Positions 12,083-24,000 of a stretch of DNA of 64,000 nucleotides are shown piece after piece. The notes under the pieces were generated by a model. It was given only the letters and a program-made list of their open reading frames with translations, made no database searches and was not told where the DNA came from. Both the position numbers and the translations under genes were made by a program. Source of the stretch: Macrostomum hystrix (Eukaryota; Platyhelminthes; Macrostomidae); assembly GCA_950097015.1 (NCBI GenBank), contig CATNEN010000038.1:930001-994000 (forward strand). Reading direction: 5' to 3'. The stretch's first letter is position 1. The number at the start of each line of letters is the position of its first letter.

Positions 12083-13196
12083 AAATTCCACACCACATTA
12101 TTTATGCCAGGTATATTAATTATTATTGTTGCAAGGCAGGTAGTAACGTTGTACAATTTTGGGAGGAGCAAAAAATTGTTTTGACATGCACTCTACCACT
12201 TTTCTGACTATGGCATGGTAGGGGGTTAAAGCTATAACAAATCTGATTAAAAATGAAATCAGCACATCAAAAAGCCTTAGTAGCCACAGATTTATCATCC
12301 TATCAAAACAAGAACTATTTTATATAGACCTAAAGTTCAAGAGACCCTCGCCTCCCCGCTGGGTCCATGGACCACCCTGCAGCTAAGTCTAGTAAGTCAA
12401 AGTTCAAGAAGCCCAAAAAGCAAGCAAAGTTAAAATGTATTAAAAACTTGAAGTCTATACTTTATAGCAATTATCATTTTGGTTTAAAAAATTTAGCTAG
12501 TCAGCCAGACCACTGACTGATAATTTGGATATAAGTTGCATTAGTAACACTCTTAGTAGTTTAGTCTTAGGTTTTAACTAACATCTATTATTAACTTTAC
12601 ATGTAACAATTTCATTGTGTCAGTTAATAAATGTTGAAAATCAAAACAATTGGATTGGGATTTCGATTTGCTGGCATAAGTAGTACTAGTAACTAAATTT
12701 AAAACGAAAAAACATTGCTTACCTTTGTCATAAAAAAATTAATAGAAAATTTCAATACTTAAATTGACAAAGTAACTTTAAAAAATACCTTCTCTAGACA
12801 CAGTAAAGTACAATCTGTTATGGATGTAATGATATCCTAAGTGTAAAATGCCAACTAAACTAGTTTGGTGGCGCAGCGCATTAGGGCGCGTTTTTTATTT
12901 AAACAATTCTAAACTATTAAATAAAAACTTAAATAAAAAATTATACTACAACGTAACTAAGAAAATCTTTTTTTGAGAAGTACTAATACACTTTTTTTAA
13001 TGCGCATACTTAGTTCTGTATAATTATTTGTTATACCATACGCACGTAAAGTTATGAAATTGACGTAAAATCCGGACTATTCAGACTCGTTTTTGACATG
13101 TAAAAAGAGTATTTATAAAAATACAATTCTTTCTTTCCATGTAACACTAAAAAAGTGACGAATTCTATAGACAAATGAATACAATTATATTGAGAA

Positions 13197-13262
13197 TGAT
13201 TGCAGAAGGACTGCGGGCAATGGCACATCATTTAGTGACACTAGACCCACAGCGAGCTATTT
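13197..13262 (-). mobile_element. SINE family A, 3' tail fragment
   Basis: Matches the tail of the family A consensus on the minus strand (actgcgggcaatggcacatc, then gacactagacccacagc). The tRNA-like head is absent. Confidence 0.75.
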
Positions 13263-13622
13263 TTTGCTAATACCTTATTCGGATCATTGTCATAAATAAT
13301 TACGAGTACATAATCAGTCTTACTTGTTTCTGTTTCGTTTCTTTTAAGGCACTGTAGAGTTATACCGCTATACTTTCTGGAATTTTAGAACTGATTCTGG
13401 TTCTGGAATTCTGGGTAGAATGAAAAGCCTATTTTACGGGTTGGAGAGCTGGGTAAAACAGCTTTAATTTAATTTTTCAATTAACTGCCGTCAAAAATAA
13501 AGCCAATATAATCTAGCAACCAAGTTATATAAATATGAGTAATTTAAAATTAAAATAAATATGATTTGATTTTGTTTTTGTCTTATAACTAGTATAAATA
13601 TGTCTTTCTATGCATGTATAAC

Positions 13623-13700
13623 TCAACCTGTGTGGCGTGTTGATAGAGAGAGCGCTCTGTTTGAGTGTTACGAGGGGGGTTCGAATTTTTTCCGTATTAT
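13623..13700 (+). mobile_element. tRNA-like SINE fragment
   Basis: TGGCGTGTTGATAGAG resembles a box A region, and GGTTCGAATTT about 45 bases later resembles box B. There is no proper acceptor stem, so a functional tRNA is unlikely. It differs from SINE families A and B. Confidence 0.35.
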
Positions 13701-14501
13701 TTTTACTAATGAATTTTTTTGATCCGATATTTTATTGTGATGCTAAATATTTACTAATTATTTCGTTTTATAGCCATTTTATACAGTGGATGTGTTGTAA
13801 TTTTAGTTCTGGCTTCTGATAAGCCATTAAGCCCTCGCTGTTAAGGTGGAAGTATCATTTGTTTGAGACGGGGTGATCACTTCTTGGTTCTTACTTAGCA
13901 CGATAGAAAAGCGTCATATATCTATTACACGTAAAATCCACTTAATCAGTAAGTCCCATCTAAACTCATTCAGCTTTAGTTGTATTGTATTAATTAGTAT
14001 GAACTGTGGTTTGCTTGCCTATATGTTTGGAAATAAATGATTATCAGTGCAAAGGAAAAATATTTAGATAGCCAGTTACATACTTCATATTTCATACTTT
14101 CTACTTGCAGTAGACGAGTAGCATGATCCATGTAAAATTTATCGGAAGTCTACCCCCTACCCCCTACCCCCCCGTGGGTCCACATGGATTCACCCGGCTA
14201 GCCGAGTATTTTTTGACTAGTGGAAGTGTCGGCTAGCCGGCGGCCGCGAGCTGAGCCCACACCATGTACTCTTGGGCCTGAAATTCTCTACCCAAGGACA
14301 GCAAGCCCGAAATTGACAGTCCAGAGTACATGCAGGGAATGACTGGAAGATCAGAGCTGGAATATGATCGCCTTCGCGAGCTGCGCGTACATTTATCAGT
14401 CCCGGGGAATACTGAGCTTGCGAATTGAATTGGCTTTATTGTGAAGAATTATAAAGCAGGCCCAAAAGTCAACAGAAAGTATAAAAATACAAGTAGCAAT
14501 T

Positions 14502-15635
14502 ATGGACTTTAAACTAATTATTTCACGACTCTTCCAATTAAGTGAAGAAGAAGCCGAAAAGTGCATCGCATCTGTGGGCGAGGAAATGACAGGCGACACT
14601 GGATTCCTGAGCTACAGGCGAAGGCTGAAAGTTGTGAAGGGTGACAAGACTATTAGCGTGTTTCTAAAGTTCAGCGACACAACACGACAGGACTCCGGCG
14701 AGCTAAAGGACATGATGGACAGCTTCTGTCCACGCGAGTGTCTCTTCTACGGCTGCTTCGCGCCGCTGCTGGAGCGGACCGCCGCACAACTCGGCATTGG
14801 CAGCATCGGACTGCCCACAGTGTACCAGGAGCTGGTGCAGCCCACTGGCACTCTCATTGTGATGGAGGACCTAGGCGATGCAGGCTTCCAATTGGCTTCT
14901 CCTGTTCTAAATGCCGCGGAGACGCGTTGCGTTGTGAGTAGTCTGGCTCGAGTCCAGGCCGCGTTCTGGCTCACGAAAGATCGGCTGGGCTGTGCCGCCG
15001 CTGGTCTGTTCGGTCAGCCATCGCCCCTGAGCGACGCCTTCTCCGCCCTGTCCGGCACAAAGAAGAACATGGACGAACTGCTGCCTGCGGGCTTTGAACT
15101 GTTTCGCAGTGAATTCGCTAAGCATATGAAATGCGAGAAACGGATCGCCGTGATCAATGCCTACCTTGCTGACGGCTACCTGGACAAAGCTCGTCAGATT
15201 ATTAAACTGGGCAAGGAAGAGCGAGAAGTGATCGGCATTACCCACTCGGATCTGTGGTACAACAACTGCATGTTCAGCAGAGACGCTGCGGGTCAGCCGA
15301 TGGAGTGTCGCTTGATAGACTGGCAGGTGTTCGGTATTGGCTGGCTCACCTTCGACCTCGGCCCTTTCTGGGTCTCCAGTGTCGACAACGCCATCGCCGT
15401 TGACGAGTATCTTCCCAGCGTCGATTTCTATCATGATTCCATTCGGTCCCTGTACGAAAAGGGTCTCCAGAAAGAGTTCCCAGTGTCCAGAGAGCAGCTG
15501 AGGCAGCAGGCGGTTCAGTCGCTGCAGTGGGGCATTACCTGGCTGGTCACGTTTTCCGAGATGATGCCAGTGCTGCGTCGGCTGGACAACGTGCTGGACA
15601 ATATCGCTGATCTCATTCAGCACTTCGGCCTGTAG
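14502..15635 (+). CDS. EcKinase/CHK-like small-molecule kinase, copy 1
   Basis: An intronless frame of 377 residues. The family (CHK kinase-like/EcKinase, ecdysteroid kinase-related) has a protein-kinase-like fold, and some members phosphorylate small molecules such as ecdysteroids. Visible motifs are VFLKF (Lys56, candidate ATP-binding lysine), IVMEDLG (119-125, the hinge region), the Brenner-type catalytic motif HSDLWYNN (248-255, catalytic Asp250) and LIDWQ (271-275, metal-binding Asp273). All key residues are present and the length is typical, so it looks functional. A TATA-like tataaaaatac lies 15-25 bases before the ATG. AATAAA at 15696-15701 is a likely polyadenylation signal. It is tail to tail with a paralogue at 16902-18032. 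The substrate cannot be told from sequence. Confidence 0.9.
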   Translation: MDFKLIISRLFQLSEEEAEKCIASVGEEMTGDTGFLSYRRRLKVVKGDKTISVFLKFSDTTRQDSGELKDMMDSFCPRECLFYGCFAPLLERTAAQLGIGSIGLPTVYQELVQPTGTLIVMEDLGDAGFQLASPVLNAAETRCVVSSLARVQAAFWLTKDRLGCAAAGLFGQPSPLSDAFSALSGTKKNMDELLPAGFELFRSEFAKHMKCEKRIAVINAYLADGYLDKARQIIKLGKEEREVIGITHSDLWYNNCMFSRDAAGQPMECRLIDWQVFGIGWLTFDLGPFWVSSVDNAIAVDEYLPSVDFYHDSIRSLYEKGLQKEFPVSREQLRQQAVQSLQWGITWLVTFSEMMPVLRRLDNVLDNIADLIQHFGL

Positions 15636-16901
15636 ATCCAGTCGGTTAATTAAGTCTGACGATCTCAAGTATATCATCCGATCATCATATAAGCTAATAA
15701 ATGAAATTTAAAATAATCTGTTACATGTACTGTTTTTGTAGTCTTGCTATCAACGAGCCGATTGCGAATTCGCGAGAATATATTGCGATAGCTCGCTTTG
15801 TCTATGTAATTAAAAAGATTTTTTTTGCACCGAATGTAATAAATTTTCGAGAACTTCTTCACTTAATTATTTTATGTTTTTGTTTAGTTCCTCTTCTGTT
15901 TAAAAAGTACAACACCATTTTATAAAAGCTAGTTATTGCTTATAGTTAAACCATTCATACGCTCGTAATTACATTGATAACATTTCTCTTAGCTTAAATT
16001 GTTGTAGTAATTTATATATCTTTATATTCACATTTATAATCAATTTATATATATACGAGTATATATTGTTGACGATCTCTGAAATGAAAAATAAATTATC
16101 TTCGTAATTTACCGTAAGAATTTGTTGTAAAAGTACTTTTGTTTTATTGCGCGGGAACTTGTTTTACCGTAGGAAATTTTTTGTTTTAACGTGTCTGAAA
16201 TACTAAATGAAAAAGGTATAAATACAGAGGAAGTGAAAGAAGAAGAAAGTCTACCTTGTGAAGCCGTGTACTTTAGCAAAGTCCTACTCAAAAGTGTTAC
16301 TTTTGTTATTTATGAAACATACGGAGATGAATACTAAGAGAGTCCAAGAGAGAGAAATGGAAAAGCATTGCTATACACTTCAGATTATTGGTAACGCTCT
16401 TCGGAATGCCTATGCTCAGAAATACATGCATGCTCAAAAATGAAATGAAATAATTTCAATAATTTCATTGAATATGCTCAACAATTTCAATATTTTTGTT
16501 CATATTCAAGTTTTACATTCATAATTTACTGCAACTACCGACCGATATACAAGTATATTACGATCGTAGCAAGAGAACACATATTTTGCTGGTGCATTTA
16601 CTCGTTCAAGGGTAAAAACTACGAACCGACAAATAAATAGATTTATTTTTTTCTCGTTAAAACGATTAAGATCAGTTTTAGGTTTGTCTTATTTATTTGA
16701 TGTATAACTACGACAATAATTAATATGTTGTTTGTTTAAAAAAATCAAATTTTCAAAAACAGCATCAACCATGTGTTGGATGAGTTCTCCTTTCCCAACT
16801 GTACGTTCTCGAGCCATGATATGGCTTTGGCACCATTCACAATAATCATACTTTTGGGACTGACAATCTAAAACTGTGAGTACAGCAGAGCACGATCGGC
16901 T
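15636..16901. other. Intergenic region between convergent kinases
   Basis: AT-rich, no gene seen. It contains AATAAA at 15696-15701 for the plus-strand gene. TTTATT near 16690 could serve the minus-strand paralogue, but is far from its stop. Confidence 0.5.
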
Positions 16902-18032
16902 TCAAAGCTTGAAGTGCTCAATGACGTCAGCCATATTGGCGAGAATGTTTTCCACGGATTTGAAGGCCCACAAGGTCTCTGCGGACAGGACGACCCAAGC
17001 GATGCCAAAGTGCAGCGAGCGTACAGCCTGCTGCCGGGTCTGCTCCAATGAGACTGGGAACTCCTCCGCCTGCGAGTTCTCATACAAACACTTCATAGCC
17101 TCGTGATAGTAATCCACGCACGGTAGGTACTCCTCGGTGACGATGGCATTGCTGATGCCGGATATCCAGAGCGGGCCCAGATCATAGGTTAGCCCACCGA
17201 TGCCGAAGAACTGCCAGTCGATCAGGCGACATTCCACCGGCTGTCCACTGACGTCTCTGCGCAGCATGCAGTTGTTGTACCACAAGTCGCAGTGAGTCAC
17301 GCCAGCGACTTCCCTCTCCTCTCGATTGGAATTCATTACACTTCTAGCCTTGTCTAGAAAGTCGTCATCGAGGTAAGCGTTGAGAATGGCTACTCGCCTG
17401 TCACACTTCAAGAACTTAGGAAAGTCTCGCCGGAAAGCGTTGAAAACGGCGACAAGAAAAGCGTCGAAGTTCACCTCAGTCCCCTCCAACGATCCGATAG
17501 GATCGGCAAAGGCGGACTTGGCGCCAAAAAGTGCTTCCGCTTGGCCGCCCAGCCGAGCCCTCGTGAGCCAGAACGCGGCCTGCACTCGAGCCAGACTCGA
17601 CAGGATGCAGCGGGCCTCGTCTGCGTTCATCACAGCTGGGGCGAGCTCGAAGCCTGCCTCGCCGAGGTCCTCCATCACAATGAGAGTGCCAGTGGGCTGC
17701 ACCAGCTCCTGGTGCACGGTTGGCAGTCCGATGCTGCCGATTCCGAGTTGTGCGGCGGTCCGCTCCAGCAGCGGCGCGAAGCAGCCGTAGAAGAGACACT
17801 CGCGCGGACAGAAGTGGTCGCTGAAGTCTTTCAAAATGCCAAGCTCCTGTCGGCTTGGATCGCTAAACTTAAGAAACACGTTTATTGTCGAGTCGCCCTT
17901 CATGATTTTTAACCGACGCCGGTAGCTCAGGAATCCAGTGTCGCCAGTCATCTCCTCACCGACCTCTTCGATGCTGTGGGCTTCATCCTCCTTCAGAATG
18001 AACAGGCGTGACAGAATTTCTCGGAAGTTCAT
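16902..18032 (-). CDS. EcKinase/CHK-like small-molecule kinase, copy 2
   Basis: An intronless minus-strand frame of 376 residues, paralogous to the plus-strand gene at 14502. It has NVFLKF (Lys55), IVMEDLG, HCDLWYNN (247-254, Asp249) and LIDWQ (Asp272), so the catalytic set is intact. Identity with copy 1 is very uneven. Residues of about 75-125 are almost identical, including at DNA level, while the middle and C-terminal parts are clearly more diverged. This points to gene conversion between the inverted copies. The start ATG is preceded by an A-rich context and no intron signal is needed. Substrate unknown. Confidence 0.9.
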   Translation of the reverse strand: MNFREILSRLFILKEDEAHSIEEVGEEMTGDTGFLSYRRRLKIMKGDSTINVFLKFSDPSRQELGILKDFSDHFCPRECLFYGCFAPLLERTAAQLGIGSIGLPTVHQELVQPTGTLIVMEDLGEAGFELAPAVMNADEARCILSSLARVQAAFWLTRARLGGQAEALFGAKSAFADPIGSLEGTEVNFDAFLVAVFNAFRRDFPKFLKCDRRVAILNAYLDDDFLDKARSVMNSNREEREVAGVTHCDLWYNNCMLRRDVSGQPVECRLIDWQFFGIGGLTYDLGPLWISGISNAIVTEEYLPCVDYYHEAMKCLYENSQAEEFPVSLEQTRQQAVRSLHFGIAWVVLSAETLWAFKSVENILANMADVIEHFKL

Positions 18033-18879
18033 TTTTAGACTTGTGGTGGAAAATCTCTGTGTTTGGTTTGGCTGCTAAGTAGCTGTGAACTTAACTTTTT
18101 TCTAAAAAGTTTGTCTGTCTTGCACCTTCTCTGAGAATCGGACAGGGAGTCCTATTGAATGCTTGATAGGACTTCCTATCAAGCAATGTATGATAGGCTT
18201 GCTCTACTCGAATCAAATTTCTAACCAACACGGTTATCTTGAGCAAGCGAATGCGCTTTGGTTTTATCTCTCCCGTACAATGGGTCTCACGTTAATATTG
18301 TACTACTTACCTGACATATGCAAGTAGTATTATACGAGTATAAGCACGACTTTTGAAGCATGCGGAATGCATGGTTCATAAGGCATTCTTTGATGACACA
18401 CCTGGCATTTGTCAAGCGATTCTCATGCGAAATAAAAGTGATGTCACGGATGATGATGTCTAAAAGCAGTCGCGCATATGCCACAAAGAAATATTTTGCA
18501 GTGACTTCATTTGTGCAGCTTTTTTTAATTCCTTCAGAGAAACTCTCAGTGGTCAAAGCTTGTCATTCGTGTTTAAGAGTCAGCTGTTTTGCCTGTGTAG
18601 CTGCGAGAAATTTTTTTCGCTGATGAATTGAAAAAATATCAATGGAAAGGTTAAAGCAAAAAGCTTTTGAACTTTTCATGAAAAGGAACTGCACAATATC
18701 ATTTTTTGTTTGCTTAAAGGTTCAGCAATATAGTAAACGAGTATAAACGTGTTTGTGTCAGAAGCAGAAGGTCGGTCTAGTAGTTTAACAACTCATGGTG
18801 GATGCTCGCACCAGTGTTACGTTTGAACATTGATATTGGGTAAGTGCCTTTTGGGAAAGTACGCTGCACCACCTGTTTA
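18033..18879. other. Intergenic, one perfect hairpin
   Basis: No supported gene. At 18160-18185 TGCTTGATAGG and CCTATCAAGCA form an 11-bp perfect stem around a 4-base loop; no role is evident. Confidence 0.45.
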
Positions 18880-19170
18880 AAAGTCAAAAGTCAAGGATTT
18901 TGGTCCTGTACGTGCAGCAGCTTCTGCCTTACATGATCCAAAGGCCAGTAATTTCGTACCGTCTTCAAATGCTCGGAACGGTCTTGGCCTTTACATTTAG
19001 CCAGCCTGCAATGCTTCTGGTGTTATCGCCTCTATAGATAGCGTCGATTATTAGTATATGATTTTCGTCGCGATTTATGCAATTTTTGCATATTGCCCAC
19101 GTGGCGCTCTGGCATCTTCGGCAGCGATTCCGTCGATGTCTCGAAAATGTTGCGCGGTTGGTCACTCTCG
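18880..19170 (-). pseudogene. Transposase helix-turn-helix remnant
   Basis: On the minus strand an open frame contains CRRCQSATWAICKNC and then a helix-turn-helix-like stretch (IDAIYRGDNTRSIAGWLNV, then KAKTVPSI). The frame hits a stop and continues with RRYEITG. This is the usual layout of N-terminal HTH domains of IS630/Tc1-mariner-type transposases (repeat of 'IA..L.V...TV...RRY..TG'). No DDE catalytic part is seen. Treated as a dead transposon fragment. Confidence 0.4.
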
Positions 19171-19769
19171 TGACATTATGAAAAAACCGAGACTGGAACG
19201 GCATAGACAGCGCTGTTTATGGGCTTCAGTGCTTAAATTAGTAAACGAATGATTGAAATAAAATGCCTGCCGGTTTGATACACTTTCTACCATAGACAAC
19301 TAGCAGTGAGGCTCAAAATACGCTCGTACATGCTTTTGCTATCTTGGAATAAATAGCCCCTACTACATGGAGACTTTTACCCTACTACATATGGCGGTGA
19401 CCATATATAATTGCCGCCTGTTTGCTATTTTGCTATAGCGATTTGCTATTTGCTGTCTGTTGAACTCTTAGCTGATAGTCCTAATAACTCCTTGGATATT
19501 TTTGAGGGCTTCCACGTGCGTATTGAACGTTGTCTAGGATTGACAGTCATGACAGATCATAGAAAGAATCTGTGAGTATCCTATGATCGGATCCAAACAA
19601 GTCGAAGCGCATCGTCAAAAAACAAAAAAATGCCAGTGCCTTTCCAATTCTCTTGCTACTTATTAGAAGAGCTTCTCTTCCTCGGGAGAGGTTTAGAGTT
19701 CTAAGCTCAGCTCGTTCATGGAATGAACAGGTGTACACAGTTTTTTAGTGCAGTTCCGCATTCGACCTA

Positions 19770-20100
19770 CCGTCCAACAGACTCGAAGTTGTCCAAATTG
19801 ACATTGTCGGTTCGCTGCCAGTGCCAGATAGGAAGTACGACGTCTCTTGCGGGCTGCAACCCCTCGATATCTACTCACCATGATCGACCGCTGCATCAGC
19901 TGGCTCGAGGCGACGCCGCTAGAATCTGCCACAGCTGAGAGCGTCGGGTCTGCATTCATCTCAATTAACCTGGGTCTCGCGCTTCGGAGGGCCACTTTAC
20001 ATCGTCACCGACCGAGGGCTGCAGTTCGAAGCCAAATTCTTCAGCAGAGTCGCCAAAATCGTAGGATTCCTCACATCAGCCTGAACCGGAGACCACCAGG
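19770..20100 (+). pseudogene. Ty3/gypsy integrase core remnant
   Basis: Three pieces in shifting frames resemble the integrase core of Ty3/gypsy retrotransposons: VVQIDIVGSLPV (first catalytic Asp), RYLLTMIDRCISWLEATPL, and YIVTDRGLQFEAKFF (second catalytic Asp). At least two frameshifts separate them, later stops follow, and the catalytic Glu region is missing. It is a decayed fragment with no reverse transcriptase or gag recognisable nearby. Confidence 0.75.
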
Positions 20101-20389
20101 TCAAAACCCACGACAAGACAGCATCAACCATCTTCAATACGTACTAGGAGTGGCCGCAGAGTTCAAACAAAAAAATGACAATTTTTATTTCTAGATAAGA
20201 AACTGACACTCATCATTCTTACATGCATCATACGGTAGTTCATACATGCACAGTACCACAGTTGATGCATCGAAAACTGTAATTCCCAGTTTTCATCATG
20301 TAGATAATCACCGTCAGGACTCCATCTTCCGCGGGGACTGATGTAGCGACCTTCGCGAAACTTCCATACGGTATGAAATTCAAATGACC

Positions 20390-20680
20390 GTCTAGAATAT
20401 TCTATACAGTACAAAAAACTTTTTTTCGAGAAAATTCTCCAAAATAGTGCGAGCCGTACAAATTAAACTTCAGCCTTTTTCTAGAATCTTCCTTGAGTGC
20501 AATAATCATGCACTAGAGCAAAAACTATCGTATATCAAAAAAGAAACATTAAACACAAACTACATCTAATCTACATTGGGTCTACATCTAATAAAGATGA
20601 GAAATAATTCAATTAAATTTATTTTACCGCACAATAACTTTCTAGAAATTTCCGGAAACTTTAAAATAGACTATAAATGC
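20390..20680. promoter_or_regulatory. Cluster of heat-shock elements with TATA-like box
   Basis: Four matches to the HSF target pattern (alternating TTC and GAA spaced by two bases) lie within 270 bp. The strongest is 20640-20657, with four perfect units TTC-GAA-TTC-GAA. Three-unit perfect sites are at 20425-20437 and 20479-20491. A two-unit GAA-TTC with a near match lies at 20390-20402. A TATA-like TATAAAT sits at 20672-20678, just after the best site, as in heat-shock promoters. No heat-shock protein reading frame follows on either strand. Known from HSF biology: three or more contiguous units bind HSF trimers well. The assignment to a retroelement LTR or to a lost gene is inference. Confidence 0.6.
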
Positions 20681-20804
20681 ACCTGATTAGGCAATGTTAA
20701 GACCCTTCATTACATTCTGATCTCATACGAGACTCAACAAAAAGGAACCACCGCCTAGCCCTTGATTATTTGCGACTCGTAACCCAAAACCACTACAGCA
20801 GAGA

Positions 20805-20852
20805 CTGTGCTAGCTGTACATCTGGCCCACTGGGCTAGGTGTCCATTTATCT
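20805..20852 (+). mobile_element. SINE family B, 3' end fragment
   Basis: ctgtgctagctgtacatctg and the following bases match the 3' end of the family B copy at 49935-50232. Confidence 0.55.
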
Positions 20853-20879
20853 ATTTATCACTGATATAGCAAACAAACA

Positions 20880-21062
20880 AATGGGACACAAGCACCAAAA
20901 GCACTAGCAAGGTGAACAGCATGACGTCCTGAACATGCTGTGAGTAGTGGCTCTCGGCCCGGATCACGTCGCCCACCAGCGTCGGCGTCAGATGGCCGCG
21001 TGGACGGGCGTCGCATCTGGGCCCTACCGAACAGCGTCTCGTTCTTGACGCTTGCGATAGAT
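20880..21062. repeat. Interspersed repeat C, copy 1
   Basis: This stretch (for example gacgtcctgaacatgctg, ctctcggcccg, cgttcttgacgct) recurs at 47850-47930 plus 48282-48325, where a SINE A separates its two halves. The minus strand has an open frame with a hydrophobic end (VMLFTLLVLLVLV), not recognised. It is most likely a transposon fragment. Confidence 0.5.
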
Positions 21063-21079
21063 TGGAAGGCCGCTCGTAG

Positions 21080-24000
21080 CAGCCCGTATTATGTAGGCAA
21101 ATGTAATATCTGATACTTTACTGGCTAAAACTTTTCTTCTCGTTCATAGTGGACTCAGAACAATAACTCAGTCCAATGTTTTCTTCGCTACTACTTTGCC
21201 AATAAATAATTTGAGAAGCTTCAAGACAGGCCTCGATGTGCACTTCACTGGAGCAGTTGCCTCGGATTCTGTCGGAAACCAGCATGCGCTATGCAGGGGG
21301 GACATGCCTGGAGAAGTAGAAAGCCTGCTAGACAGCTGGGTTGAAGGCTCGGACGGATTTCATTGCGGACAGAGAAATCAATGCCTGCTATAGCTAAGTT
21401 TGAAGATCGATCTAATGCCGAGGCAGCTGCATAGGCAGCTTGGCAAGAGGCCTAAGACAAGCAACTGCAGGACAGAACATGTCCAGAATCCATAATTTCA
21501 ATCACTATCCGCCGAGTTCTCGCTCCTTTACGTCAAATGCCACCATGGGTTCGAGACTCAGGCATTCTCGCTCACTCCATCTCACTTCCATCTCCCATTC
21601 TCTCCGTCTTTACTCCTTATCTTTAACTTTTCTCGTCTCTCTATCGTTTAGCCTGATGACGTCTTTCAATTTCTCTTCCTCCTGTCTTGTCTCGAATTCA
21701 TCTTCCCTCGTGTACCTGCTTGTTATTTCAATCGATCGTCATCGATTTTTTCAACGTAACTAGAAATTCTATTCTTTTCTTGAAGTTCGCAGGAGCTAAA
21801 GTTTGTCGTGGAGCTGGACAAGCTGGCTAGATGAAGCCATTGATCCGAGCGCGTCAATCTTAAATGCCAATTAGCAAATGTGGAGGCGTTTGAGAGTTGG
21901 ACTCAGATGCTGGACTTTGATCCAGCAGAGGTTTTAGGTCTGTTGAAGCAGAGGACTGTACTCTTGTAAAATAGTCGCGACTCTCACACAAACCTTTGTG
22001 AAGATCCATAAGCTCCCAAACTCTAACCATCACATAGCCTAAACTTTGCATATTCTAAACGACTGTAATCGACTCGACAATATCGAGGAAATAAAATAAT
22101 GGAAACTAGCTTTCTCATGGTCATGTTCAATGTGGCACATTATTCTCGCTGCTCTGAGCATTGGCCATGTGATTGGTTGGGCCAAGACCGTGTGACAGGG
22201 TATCTCCTCTTCATTGCCTGAACCGTAGGCGACTTCTGATAGGATGCACTTATTTCGACACCCTGTACCCAAGGGTTTTCATACTGGAAGCGTTGTGAGG
22301 TTGCTCTCGTAGATCAGTCCGTCGCAATGGGTACGGGTTAAACCGGTTGGATCACAATGGGTGGGGAGAACTGCACTGCCTGCTATGGTAAGTCCGTATA
22401 TCACAAATAATTGATGGAGGCCCTTACAATCGTACAATGCTGCACGTGGATTTTCTATACCGAGTCTGTTGAAGGCTGGGCCCAAAAGACTGGACTGAAT
22501 GAACCAGGAGATCTTGTTAAATAGTAGTTACTACCTTGGAATACCATGTTCTCTACATACCATGGAGTTATACCGGGTTGTACTCTTCCACAGAGACTAC
22601 CTTACTGGGATCAGAGTCATGGCACCTTTGAATAGCACAAGGACATCCCTACTTGGAGACCAACATGCCAACAGGTGCTTGTTCCGGTTCCAGCGGTGTT
22701 CAAATGCTTGTTGTTTTTTTTTCCTGAAAAAATTGCTGCCTGACCAGCTTTTTCCACAGGTAATTGCCTTCATGAGGCAACTGGGTTTGGAGCACCGAAT
22801 TTTGTACTTTCTACTCGTAGCAGCTGACCAGTAAATTGAGGTGGCTGCTTCGCTTAACAGTATAAAGAACACGCTACTTTTCACCTTGGGTAAAGACCAC
22901 GGGGTATTTGAAATACCCACTGCTTATTTCTTGATATCATGTCATCAAACCGACTGACCGATTTTCGTGAAAGTCCACCATTCGGATCGAAATTTTCCGT
23001 CCTTGTCGATGAACTAACTTTCAAAGCAGTCCGAGTCAGCATTCTTGTCGAAGACCCTCGTCACAAGGACGACTAGCATTGCTCTGTATAAACTTACGAT
23101 CGTATATGGCGAATCCATTTCGGTTAAAAATATAATAATTGACGATATAATCAATGCAATATAGTCAACAATGATATTCGAAATGGTTACATGACGAAAT
23201 TTTGTCAGCAGAAAGTTCAGGCCTATATTAGTGTTCTTTGCCACCAGACACCCCGACGAGATACGTTGAATATCTCGACGATGCCGATGTTTTGTGATTC
23301 TGGAAGTACATGGCGATTGGTTGAATAGTTTTGGAGAACCAGAAAAAAAGAGAAAACGTGATTATTTGAAATAGCCCATAGTCTTTCTACTGTTAAACCC
23401 ATGGGCAGTCTAAGAGACCTCTTTACGGCTTTAGGGCTTCACACATTTATGCTCCGTCACTTGTGTGGGACTATAAAAGTTCAATACACAAACGATGTTC
23501 TTCTAAGACGTCATTTTTTAAGTGTCTGCCAATCCAAAAGAAATTCACCTCTATGCCGCATCGTAATATGTGTGACAGTCGGGAAAGCAGGCAGGCGGGA
23601 TACACGTCATTTGCACGAAAATGCTTCGCGCACACTTTCGGAAGCATATTGCCCTTGCAATGCGCCCTGGCTGCCGCCTAAAACGGCGCATAATCAACAG
23701 TTCAGCGGCAAAGTGAAACTGTCACACAGTCCTGAAGCCACCATCGCCTGTAGCCATCAGCTGTGCGACACTGCTAAAACTGTGGGCTAAAATACTGCAA
23801 GGGACTGGGTGGCAAGGCAGTGTGTGAACATGTTTGCAGGGCGGCGACCTCACAACTGCAGTTGCACAGCAGTTGGGACTTCATTTCAACGCACCCAGAG
23901 CCTGGGGGTGAAAGTAAGGGAAATGGCTACAGCTGCATGGAAGCGGGCCATCCCTTTTTAAAATGTTCATCGGAAAAAAGTTTCTTTTTCAAACGCATAT

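Larger units (their letters stand above)
10901..14501. other. AT-rich intergenic DNA with old repeats
   Basis: Apart from the fold-back element, the SINE fragment and the tRNA-like element listed separately, I see no gene. A short open frame at 14285-14428 (plus; contains EYDRLRELRVHL) has no ATG near its start and is not recognised. A tRNA box A-like stretch lies near 12865-12890. Confidence 0.4.

Noticed and set aside
14747..15677. Long antisense frame opposite the first EcKinase gene (and a similar one opposite the second)
   Set aside because: They overlap the strongly supported kinase frames and have no family similarity.
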